Part shown: positions 35,652 to 42,716 of the stretch, piece by piece | Position numbering within the stretch: the first letter of the stretch is position 1 | How the letters are laid out: every line of letters starts with the position of its first letter | DNA from: a virus | Reading direction: 5' to 3' (one strand) | Length of the DNA: 45,236 nt | Virus record (IMG/VR): IMGVR_UViG_3300044814_000005 | Location: 1-45,236 of that record | Notes under the pieces: model-generated | The model's database searches: none | What the model saw: the letters and a program-made list of their open reading frames with translations, nothing else | What the model was told of the DNA's origin: nothing | Translations under genes and position numbers: made by a program

Positions 35652-36457
35652 TGGCTAGACAACTTTCTCGACGCAGGGGTCGCCCGGTAGAGGTGGACAC
35701 AGACACTGACGGTTATGATGACGAGCCTAATGACGAGGCCGAGCAGGGTGGTGGCCGACGCGGGCAGCGTAGCTCTCGCACATCACGCCGCAGCCCTGAG
35801 AGGACTTCTAAGCGTGAGTCTGCCCGTTCGGGTAGAGCAGGACGGGATCGGTCCAGTAGCGCCGTAGGGCGAGGCTGGGCCGCGTCCAGGGCCAATAGGG
35901 CGAAGTCTGGGAGCTTCAACAACCTCGACCAGCTAACTATCCCCATCGCGCCCAAGAGTGTGACCGTAGCCTTTCTTGAGGAGGAGCCGTTCGCCACCTA
36001 CAACCAGCACTGGGTAGATGAGGTCACCAGCGGCCGGAAGAGCTTCGTATGCCTTGGTGAGGACGATGACTGCCCACTGTGCCTCATCGGCCTGGGTACC
36101 AGAAACATGGACCTGTACAATGTCGTGGACATGAGTGGTGATGATCCCGTTGTCCGGTATATAGAGGCCGGGCCTGACCTTGGTGACCGGATCTATGAGC
36201 GGTCGCAGGAGGAATTGACTAAGCCGCTCAACCAGCCGGGCCAGTACTTCGTCATCAAGAAGGCCAAGAAGAACCGGGCCTATGCTCACACCGTTGATGC
36301 GGTCAATGAGGACAGGCTGGAGCGGGTGTCTGATCTGGACCCCCTGTCTGACGACGACTTCGACGCTTATCTAAAGGAATTGTTCGATGACTCTGTGGTC
36401 AAGCGCAGCACCCGCCGCGAGCTTCAGGACGTGGCCGATGAGGTAGACGACGGATGA
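35651..36457 (+). CDS. Single-stranded DNA-binding protein, gp32-like
   Basis: ATG 35651 gives 268 residues; TTG 35633 is less likely. Residues 30-85 are Arg, Ser and Gly rich, probably flexible. The core contains a cluster with His120, Cys134, Cys141 and Cys144, matching the His-Cys-Cys-Cys zinc arrangement of T4 gp32 (H-x12-C-x9-C-x2-C) with slightly different spacing. The last residues are acidic (DVADEVDDG), as in proteins that bind ssDNA and recruit partners. It sits with primase, helicase and polymerase genes. The Arg/Ser-rich head is unusual. Confidence 0.65.
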   Translation: MARQLSRRRGRPVEVDTDTDGYDDEPNDEAEQGGGRRGQRSSRTSRRSPERTSKRESARSGRAGRDRSSSAVGRGWAASRANRAKSGSFNNLDQLTIPIAPKSVTVAFLEEEPFATYNQHWVDEVTSGRKSFVCLGEDDDCPLCLIGLGTRNMDLYNVVDMSGDDPVVRYIEAGPDLGDRIYERSQEELTKPLNQPGQYFVIKKAKKNRAYAHTVDAVNEDRLERVSDLDPLSDDDFDAYLKELFDDSVVKRSTRRELQDVADEVDDG

Positions 36458-36588
36458 CAAAGGAGATGGCCAGGTTCCTTCTGAACTGTATTCAATGTGC
36501 CAGAGATTGCAGTCCTACGTATGATCCAGTACTTGGGTACGATGCGGTACGAATACTGGCACCAATAGCAAACGGAGTAAACACATGA
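36454..36588 (+). CDS. Small cysteine-containing protein
   Basis: The 44-residue protein starts at ATG 36454, overlapping the previous stop (ATGA). It contains CIQCARDC near residues 12-19, which could bind a metal ion. Its stop overlaps the next gene (ATGA at 36585). The role is unknown. Confidence 0.5.
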   Translation: MTKEMARFLLNCIQCARDCSPTYDPVLGYDAVRILAPIANGVNT

Positions 36589-36743
36589 CAACTCAAACTG
36601 ATCGTGGAGTAGATGTCAAAGAGATTTTGGTGGTGCTGATCTGCGTGGATGGCACTACTGAGACTATTCCAGCAACGTCAGTTACCTGGAAAGATAAGTA
36701 CGCTTACGACTATCCGATGTATACGGTGAGTGCCAATGCCTGA
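36585..36743 (+). CDS. Small hypothetical protein
   Basis: The 52-residue protein begins at ATG 36585 with a four-base overlap. It is beta-rich (KEILVVLICVDGTTETIPAT), ending in an aromatic segment. It is part of the run of tiny coupled genes before the polymerase. Confidence 0.5.
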   Translation: MTTQTDRGVDVKEILVVLICVDGTTETIPATSVTWKDKYAYDYPMYTVSANA

Positions 36744-36936
36744 TAAGGTAAGCCCTAACCGGCTGGATGGGTCATTTGTAAAGGCTCTTCATGCTGTTCT
36801 TGATGGTCCATTGTCTGAGCTACTTGAGTTCGGGGCGCACGTCGTTGGTGTCTTGGTTTTTCATGATGATCTGGACAGGGAGCATGCGGTTAATGTCCGT
36901 TATGATAAGGACATGGGGCCGTACATCGTTCTGTGA
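36736..36936 (+). CDS. Small hypothetical protein before the polymerase
   Basis: I prefer ATG 36736 (66 residues) because GGTGAG lies five bases upstream; GTG 36730 is an alternative. The protein has a helix (FVKALHAVLDGPLSELLEF) followed by strands reading HVVGVLVFHDD and EHAVNVRYD. It overlaps the polymerase start through GTGATAA at 36933. Confidence 0.55.
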   Translation: MPDKVSPNRLDGSFVKALHAVLDGPLSELLEFGAHVVGVLVFHDDLDREHAVNVRYDKDMGPYIVL

Positions 36937-38894
36937 TAAGTAGCAAGGTCGTTCTAACAGAGGCGCGTCTACTGGAGGTTAGGGACGCGCTTCTGCAGGA
37001 TGATGCTTTTGTCTGGGACGTAGAAACGGTCGGAGATAGGAGAGGTGTCCCTAAATTTAATCCGGTCACTTGGATGTCGATTGTCTCCGAGCATGTGGGC
37101 GTGGTTATCCCCTGTGGTCATCTGATTGGCACCAAGATTATCGGTCACCATAAAGAGCCTTCCGTGTTTAAGACTGGCCGCGAATACAATCGCACAGTGA
37201 CTGACTATGAGGACCCCCCACCGCAGATGACACCAGAGACAGTGTTCGGCATCCTTGAGCCGGTATTCATGAGCGAGACCATTACTAAGGTCGCGCAAGA
37301 GATAACTTTCGACCTTCCCACAGTGGCCAAGTACTATGGAGAAATCCCTTGCGGTCCCTATGATGACCCCAAGGTTGTTCGCTGGCTATTGGATGAGAAT
37401 GAGCGCCAGTATGGCCTGAAGGAGCGGGTCAAGCAGACCTACGGTGTCACCTATGACAAGGAGAACACCGGCCGGTGCGTAGAGATACATCCATTCGGAA
37501 TGGTAGCGCACTACTGTTACATGGACTCTCTATACGCTTGGCTCCTATGGCAGCGTGACCTCCCTGACATTGCGGCTGAGGGACTGACTAAGGTTCATGC
37601 CATTGAAAAGGAACTAATGGGTGTCCTATCCAGCATGCGCCTAGCTGGTACACCGGTTGATGTCCCTCGCATTACGACTATGCGTACCGAGCTACGAGAA
37701 CGGCTAGTGATTGAGAAGGCTGCTGTGTACAAGGCAGCCAAGGGGGAGTTCAACCTCAACTCTCCGGCGCAGAAGCAAGTAATTCTCTATGGTCTTAAGC
37801 CCGAAGGCCAGGGGCTCAAGCCGTGGAAGCTGACTGATGGTGGAAAAGCTAAGCAGAAGCGTGGATTGGACCCGGATGTCACCTGGTACAGCACTGATTC
37901 CGATGCCCTTGAGTCATATCCAACCAATCCTGTGGCCAAGACCCTGCTTACTTACTCGAACACACACAAGTTGCTCACTGGATTCGTGGAGGCCTGGTTG
38001 GGCAATGAGGAAGAGGGAAAAGAGTCCAAGATCTATGACGGTTCTCTCTATACTCACTTCAAGCAATATGGCACGGTGTCTGGCCGACTCAGTTCGGCGG
38101 CTCCCAATGTGCAGAACATTCCGAGGGCTGATACCCCAGACGGCAAGCTGGTTCGTGGGGCAGTAGTCGCGCCAGAGGGCTGGCTGCTGGCAGTGGCTGA
38201 CTGGGGACAGATTGAGCTAGTGATTCTCGCCCATTTTATAGGAAAGGGCAAACTGTACCAAGGGTTTCTGAAGGGCATTGACCCACATGTTATGCAGGCC
38301 GCAGGTGCGTTGGGTAAAGTACCAGAGAATGTCACCCCCAAGGAGCGGCAGGACTTTGGTAAGACCCTTGGCTTTGCCATTAGCTATGGTGCTGGTATTG
38401 GTAAGATAGCGTCCATGATGGGTGTCTCGGAGCGTCGGGCCAGGGTTGTTCTAGCCAAGCACGAGACAGAGTTCCCTGAGATTTATGCGTACAAGGATCA
38501 CGTCATTGAGTTGGCAGCTAGGCGTAAGCCCCCGCACATTGTTACGCTGCTTGGGCGTAAGCGTCGGGTGTCAATGCTCAACTCACACAATAAGGGTCAG
38601 CGACGGGCTGCCGAGCGACAGCTATTCAACTCACTGATCCAGGGTAGTGCTGCGGACCTGATGAAGCTCGCGCTGATCTATGCGGACGACATGCTGGCCC
38701 GTGAACTGCCCGACGCCTACTTGACGATGACTGTGCATGACGAGATAGTGGCCCTAGCGCCCGCTCAGCAGGCCGATGACGCCCTGGCAATCATCACTGA
38801 GGCAATGACTGGCCCCCATATCCAGAAGCTGCTTAGGGTTCCGCTCAGCGTGTCTGGTGCTGTGTGTGCCAGGTGGAGCGATGCTAAGGGCTAG
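36933..38894 (+). CDS. DNA polymerase, family A with proofreading exonuclease
   Basis: The 653-residue protein starts at GTG 36933. The 3'-5' exonuclease signature is complete: DVET at residues 29-32, an aspartate in EITFDLPTV near residue 125 and a YxxxD triad near residue 190. Polymerase motif A reads VADWGQIELV (Asp423; W replaces the usual Tyr and V the usual Arg), motif B contains KTLGFAISYGAG and motif C contains VHDEIV (Asp603). It is the likely replicative polymerase. Confidence 0.92.
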   Translation: MISSKVVLTEARLLEVRDALLQDDAFVWDVETVGDRRGVPKFNPVTWMSIVSEHVGVVIPCGHLIGTKIIGHHKEPSVFKTGREYNRTVTDYEDPPPQMTPETVFGILEPVFMSETITKVAQEITFDLPTVAKYYGEIPCGPYDDPKVVRWLLDENERQYGLKERVKQTYGVTYDKENTGRCVEIHPFGMVAHYCYMDSLYAWLLWQRDLPDIAAEGLTKVHAIEKELMGVLSSMRLAGTPVDVPRITTMRTELRERLVIEKAAVYKAAKGEFNLNSPAQKQVILYGLKPEGQGLKPWKLTDGGKAKQKRGLDPDVTWYSTDSDALESYPTNPVAKTLLTYSNTHKLLTGFVEAWLGNEEEGKESKIYDGSLYTHFKQYGTVSGRLSSAAPNVQNIPRADTPDGKLVRGAVVAPEGWLLAVADWGQIELVILAHFIGKGKLYQGFLKGIDPHVMQAAGALGKVPENVTPKERQDFGKTLGFAISYGAGIGKIASMMGVSERRARVVLAKHETEFPEIYAYKDHVIELAARRKPPHIVTLLGRKRRVSMLNSHNKGQRRAAERQLFNSLIQGSAADLMKLALIYADDMLARELPDAYLTMTVHDEIVALAPAQQADDALAIITEAMTGPHIQKLLRVPLSVSGAVCARWSDAKG

Positions 38895-38913
38895 AGGAGG
38901 TAGGATAGTAAAC

Positions 38914-39345
38914 ATGGAGATGCCAGATGATTTTGTTGACCACGGGCCGCTGACGAGGCGCGAACTGGCCTTTGATCTGCTGCCCCATGACGAGGTGCAG
39001 GAGATAATGCCACGGCTTGGTCTTGACAATGCCGACCCAGAGATGTTTAACCTGGAGCACATGGACAGCCATGCCAGGCTGCATAAGGTTGACCCAATCA
39101 TGCCATTGATCCAGGTGTTCTCTGGTCTTATAGCGCAGACATTCAACCAGGCCTATCTTACCCAGGCAGAAGAGAGTGGGGACATCACCAAAGGACATCG
39201 GGAGGCATTCAATAGGCAGAATCTGGCTATCATTCAATCGTCAACGATCGCTATGCTGGCTCAGCTACTGCAGATAGGTGTCATCACCATTGATCCCACC
39301 ATAATGGTCGTGGGAGGGGAGCTACCCAATGTCTTACTGGGATAG
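38914..39345 (+). CDS. Hypothetical helical protein
   Basis: I choose ATG 38914 (143 residues); GGAGG lies fourteen bases upstream, so the start is plausible but not ideal. The protein is largely alpha-helical (FNRQNLAIIQSSTIAMLAQL) with an acidic N-terminus and no cysteine. It follows the polymerase by twenty bases and overlaps the next gene by 17 bases. Confidence 0.6.
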   Translation: MEMPDDFVDHGPLTRRELAFDLLPHDEVQEIMPRLGLDNADPEMFNLEHMDSHARLHKVDPIMPLIQVFSGLIAQTFNQAYLTQAEESGDITKGHREAFNRQNLAIIQSSTIAMLAQLLQIGVITIDPTIMVVGGELPNVLLG

Positions 39346-39889
39346 GGTCCTTGGCAGGCCTGAGGCACCACAGCAGCCCGCACCACAGCAGGCACCTCCC
39401 CCTGGTCAAGCATGGTGGAGGCCGTCTCCTCAGCCCGAGCCGGTACCACAGCAGCAGATGGCCTATGATGACCCTGCTTTGTATGCCAACCCTCACGGGT
39501 ACGCGGTCAACCCCACCAATGTAGGAAAGGATGCACAGCTTATCGGTCGCATTCTGGAAGAGGGGTTCATAAGGAAGCCACCGAAGTGGGTGCAGTATCA
39601 GCCGACCGATAGGTGCCCAGAGTGTGACGGGCCTAACTACGTACAGATGAGCGGCTACGGTAAGGACGGTGTGTATGGTGGGACCGTCAATACTGAGCGT
39701 GGTCCCATGGTGTTCAAGCGCTGCTGGAATTGTGGCTACACCACCACGGGGGCAAGAACAGAGGCCATTGAGGGTGCTCGCGTATCGAATGGCAGTGCGC
39801 CAATTGGTGGTGCCGCGAGGCAGACCCAGGAGGGTGGCATGAGGCTACAGAATTTCGGGGAGACGGACTTCACATCTGTCCTGCGCTGA
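39329..39889 (+). CDS. Protein with Pro/Gln-rich head and zinc ribbon
   Basis: The 186-residue protein starts at ATG 39329, preceded by GGAGGGGAG. Residues 10-45 are rich in Pro and Gln, likely disordered. Two CxxC pairs, CPECDG near residue 95 and CWNCGYT near residue 131, form a zinc ribbon typical of nucleic-acid or ribosome-interacting proteins. No other motif identifies it. Confidence 0.6.
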   Translation: MSYWDRVLGRPEAPQQPAPQQAPPPGQAWWRPSPQPEPVPQQQMAYDDPALYANPHGYAVNPTNVGKDAQLIGRILEEGFIRKPPKWVQYQPTDRCPECDGPNYVQMSGYGKDGVYGGTVNTERGPMVFKRCWNCGYTTTGARTEAIEGARVSNGSAPIGGAARQTQEGGMRLQNFGETDFTSVLR

Positions 39890-39891
39890 GC

Positions 39892-39920
39892 TTGACCATT
39901 GTCTCCATTGGGTATAAGGT
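39892..39920 (+). promoter_or_regulatory. Sigma70-type promoter for the recombination genes
   Basis: A TTGACC box (39892-39897) is separated by exactly 17 bases from TAAGGT (39915-39920), matching consensus -35 and TAnnnT -10 elements. A leader of about twenty bases then reaches AAGGAG and the ATG of the RecA-like gene at 39943. This is the best promoter I see in the window. Confidence 0.65.
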
Positions 39921-39942
39921 AGTCCTTTGAAGGAGATTACTT

Positions 39943-41070
39943 ATGGTTAATGCAGATGTGGAAGCGTTTATACGAGGGGCCAACAAGACACTGAAGTCTG
40001 AGGTTCTGGTCCGTGCGTCGGACATGCTGGTGCCTGACCCATTCACTACCGGCTCACTTGCCTTTGATATATCCCTCGGAGGTGGCTGGCCGGGCAACAA
40101 GTGGGTGCAGGTCATCGGTCACTGGACTGCTGGTAAGACAGCTATCACTCTTAAGACCATTGCTGCCAACCAGCATAAGAATCCAGATCTGAATACGTTC
40201 TGGCTGGCGGCTGAACACTATGACACGCTGCAAGCACGGGCACTGGGAGTGGACAATAGCAGGGTAACAGTAGCACCAATGCAGGAGATGGAACTGGGCC
40301 TAGACCTGCTGCTAGCTGCTACTGAGTCACAGGTGTATGACATCCTAGTGCTGGACTCTTACCCGGCCATGCTTCCACACGCCGAGGATGAAAAGTCAAT
40401 GGCTGAGTTTGGACAAGCCGATGGTGCTCGCCGGTTCAATCAGTTTTGGCGTAAGGTAGGTAAGGCTAGTAGACGTAATTCGAACGGCCTTGAACGTCCA
40501 TTCCTCGGCATCATCATTAACCAGTACCGGGACAAGATTGGTGGTATTCCGCAGAAGTTTGGTGTACCCCAGACCAGCCCCGGTGGGCATGGGCAGGACT
40601 ATGCCTATTACACGCGAGTGGAGGTGGCCAGAAAAGAGTGGATCAAGGAGACGTGGCCTGATGTGTCTGATCCGGTAGCTGTTGGGCAGACGCTGAAGCT
40701 CAAGACCATTAAGAACAAGGCTGCTGCACCACAGCGGACAGCCGAGGTGGATTTCTATTTCAATGATGCACCAGTACATGGTTTTAAGCGCGGGGACTAT
40801 GACCTGGGCAAGGAGTCTGTCACTATGGGTATCCTGTTCCATGTTATTAAGCATGAGAATGGTAGCTGGCTGTCGTTCGAGGGAGAGAAGTTCAATGGTA
40901 AGCCAGCCCTTCAGCACCGGGTACTGGAGGATCTGGATTTCCGTGCGGCATTGTCGTCTCAGGTTCTGGCTGTCGCTCGTGATCCGAAGCGTGTAGACTC
41001 GATCGTACAGGAAAATATGCAGGCGGTGGCCAGCGCTGGTCCTCGCACTGTGAAGAAACGGAGGGCATAA
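39943..41070 (+). CDS. RecA-like recombinase
   Basis: The 375-residue protein has Walker A GHWTAGKT at 59-66 and Walker B ILVLDSY near residue 138. The later segment TSPGGHGQDYAYYTRVEVA resembles the region of RecA/UvsX beyond the mobile loops. The usual E. coli-type GPESSGKT is changed but keeps GxxxxGKT. It would form filaments on ssDNA for strand exchange and recombination-dependent replication. It starts the operon behind the promoter at 39892, and its TAATG junction couples it to the next gene. Confidence 0.88.
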   Translation: MVNADVEAFIRGANKTLKSEVLVRASDMLVPDPFTTGSLAFDISLGGGWPGNKWVQVIGHWTAGKTAITLKTIAANQHKNPDLNTFWLAAEHYDTLQARALGVDNSRVTVAPMQEMELGLDLLLAATESQVYDILVLDSYPAMLPHAEDEKSMAEFGQADGARRFNQFWRKVGKASRRNSNGLERPFLGIIINQYRDKIGGIPQKFGVPQTSPGGHGQDYAYYTRVEVARKEWIKETWPDVSDPVAVGQTLKLKTIKNKAAAPQRTAEVDFYFNDAPVHGFKRGDYDLGKESVTMGILFHVIKHENGSWLSFEGEKFNGKPALQHRVLEDLDFRAALSSQVLAVARDPKRVDSIVQENMQAVASAGPRTVKKRRA

Positions 41071-41342
41071 TGGCTAAGGAAGAAGAGCTTGTTGACCTTG
41101 CAAAAGATGGTATCAAGGCGGCGGCTGAAGCACTGCGGGCAAGCACCATGCATCTTATGGTGGTCAACTGTGTGTCCACTAGTCTGGTGACGAGTCTTAT
41201 GGGTGAGGTTATTCCTCATGAGATGGATATTGTCCAGATCAGTATGGTGTCAGTGTTCGCTCATGTTTTTAGCGAGGACCCAGATAGGGTGCTTGAGGAA
41301 CTTAATGAGCGTATCGCACAAGAAACTCCGTTGCAGGTCTAA
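41070..41342 (+). CDS. Small helical protein
   Basis: The 90-residue protein starts at ATG 41070, overlapping the recA-like stop. It is mainly helical (residues 5-25 acidic/basic, residues 27-60 with a hydrophobic run reading MHLMVVNCVSTSLVTSLMG) and may be membrane-associated. Its stop (41340-41342) lies directly before and in the same frame as the next gene. Confidence 0.55.
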   Translation: MAKEEELVDLAKDGIKAAAEALRASTMHLMVVNCVSTSLVTSLMGEVIPHEMDIVQISMVSVFAHVFSEDPDRVLEELNERIAQETPLQV

Positions 41343-41933
41343 TTGACTGCCATTGCCGGGCTGACCAACAATGGCATCGTGTATCTAGGAGGAGATCACG
41401 GTGCCACTGATAATCGCGGAGTGAGTGAGCTACGTAATGACGCCAAGGTATGGCGTAAAGGCCAGTATGTTTTTGGTGTTAGTAATTCTTTTCGTCTGGC
41501 CGATGTCATGCGGTATGTGTTCGAGCCACCGACATGGAATGTCGCTCTGAATGGTGATGCTATGCCATTCATGGTCAAGACCTTTGTTCCTGCCTTGAGA
41601 GACTGCGTGGACGAGTCAGGCCTGGAAGCACCTGCCGAGGAAAAGAACGAGAGTCCTCTACCTGGTCAAGTTCTGGTCGGGCTAGGCTCTCACTTGTTTG
41701 AGATAGAGGCAGACTATCAAGTCGGCCGGTCAATGGATAAGTTCAGAGCCATTGGTTCCGGTGACCTTATCTGCCTGGGCGTGCTGCAGGTGCTGGTGCA
41801 TCAGCATGATCCAATGTCTCCCGAGGATATGCTGTACACCGCACTGGGAACGGCTGAGCATTTTGTTACCACTGTCCGCGCACCATTCACCATTGTGGAC
41901 AATGCTTACAGTAGTAAGAGCAGGACCAAGTAA
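41343..41933 (+). CDS. Proteasome beta/HslV-like Ntn hydrolase
   Basis: The 196-residue protein starts at TTG 41343; an in-frame TAA lies directly upstream, so the start cannot be earlier. Residue 2 is Thr, so methionine removal would expose an N-terminal threonine nucleophile. Counted from that Thr, Asp17 (GIVYLGGDHGAT) and a Lys at 34 (DAKVWR; Lys33 in HslV) match the proteasome-fold catalytic set. The GSG motif (FRAIGSGDLICLGVLQVL) matches HslV AIGSGG, and PFTIVDN follows at the end. A phage peptidase might degrade host proteins or act on a defence system. Confidence 0.75.
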   Translation: MTAIAGLTNNGIVYLGGDHGATDNRGVSELRNDAKVWRKGQYVFGVSNSFRLADVMRYVFEPPTWNVALNGDAMPFMVKTFVPALRDCVDESGLEAPAEEKNESPLPGQVLVGLGSHLFEIEADYQVGRSMDKFRAIGSGDLICLGVLQVLVHQHDPMSPEDMLYTALGTAEHFVTTVRAPFTIVDNAYSSKSRTK

Positions 41934-42358
41934 TGGACAGAAGGATAGCTGAGTCCCGTAAGCAGGAGCATGACTGGGCTGACCGCTGGGGTGGCCGGGT
42001 CACACCAGGCAGTGGTAATGGTGACAAGTTTAAGGCCGATGTGCGTACTGCTATTCACTTGATTGAGTTGAAGTACACTCACGCGGCCAGCTTCACACTC
42101 AAGCTTGGTGACCTTAAAAAGATAGAACAGCAGGCGTTGCTTGATGGCCGAGACCCTGTGTTTGGTATTGAATTTGCTGCCTCAGCCGGGGACAATAGGT
42201 ATGTGGTGCTACCGGAGTGGGACTACCTGGCTAAGCTGGAAAGATTGGCCGAGCAGGACGCACTTATTGCAGAGCGGGAAGCCATTATTCGTGCCTCTTT
42301 GCCTGTTGTTGTGCCGGGACCAGATGGGTTGATACATGGTTCTCCACCTCAGACTTAA
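41933..42358 (+). CDS. Holliday junction resolvase-like nuclease (PD-(D/E)XK)
   Basis: The 141-residue protein starts at ATG 41933 with a one-base overlap. Residues 1-60 show the nuclease signature: an early acidic residue (Glu12), GSGNGDKFKADV with Asp36, then LIELKYT with Glu45 and Lys47, matching the catalytic D/E-x-K motif of Hjc-type resolvases. The C-terminus (after about 110) is helical and basic. With RecA and Cas4-like exonuclease it would form a recombination module. Confidence 0.7.
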   Translation: MDRRIAESRKQEHDWADRWGGRVTPGSGNGDKFKADVRTAIHLIELKYTHAASFTLKLGDLKKIEQQALLDGRDPVFGIEFAASAGDNRYVVLPEWDYLAKLERLAEQDALIAEREAIIRASLPVVVPGPDGLIHGSPPQT

Positions 42359-42716
42359 TGCGCCAGAGAACTGGGAAGGCGCTAAATGTGAAATAGTCAA
42401 GGTCGAGCGAGGCTACGATCCTTTCTTCGATGACGAAGAAGCAGCCATTGAGTTCTGTAATGGTGACGCTGATGGTGTGGTGTGCCCACTCCGTGACCAG
42501 TGCTTGCTCTTTGCTCTTACGAATAACTGCGCCTGGGGTGTGTATGGTGGCATGTCAGAGGATGACAGGCGTGCTCTTCGCAAGAAGTGGCCACTTCGAT
42601 CCGGCAAGGAGCCTCGGCCAGAGTGGATCTGGATGCCCCCAGGCGAGTCCAGAGCGCTGCTGACAGTGGCTGAGCAGGCGACCCTACACGATGAGTCGGC
42701 ATGGTCCGACGACTAG
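42336..42716 (+). CDS. WhiB-like transcription regulator
   Basis: The 126-residue protein starts at ATG 42336. Four cysteines (18, 41, 50, 56) are placed as in WhiB proteins, which bind a 4Fe-4S cluster; Cys41-Cys50 are eight apart instead of the usual two. The turn WGVYGG (67-72) and a following basic helix (SEDDRRALRKK) agree. WhiB proteins regulate actinobacterial transcription through sigma factors. It supports an actinobacterial host. Confidence 0.85.
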   Translation: MVLHLRLNAPENWEGAKCEIVKVERGYDPFFDDEEAAIEFCNGDADGVVCPLRDQCLLFALTNNCAWGVYGGMSEDDRRALRKKWPLRSGKEPRPEWIWMPPGESRALLTVAEQATLHDESAWSDD

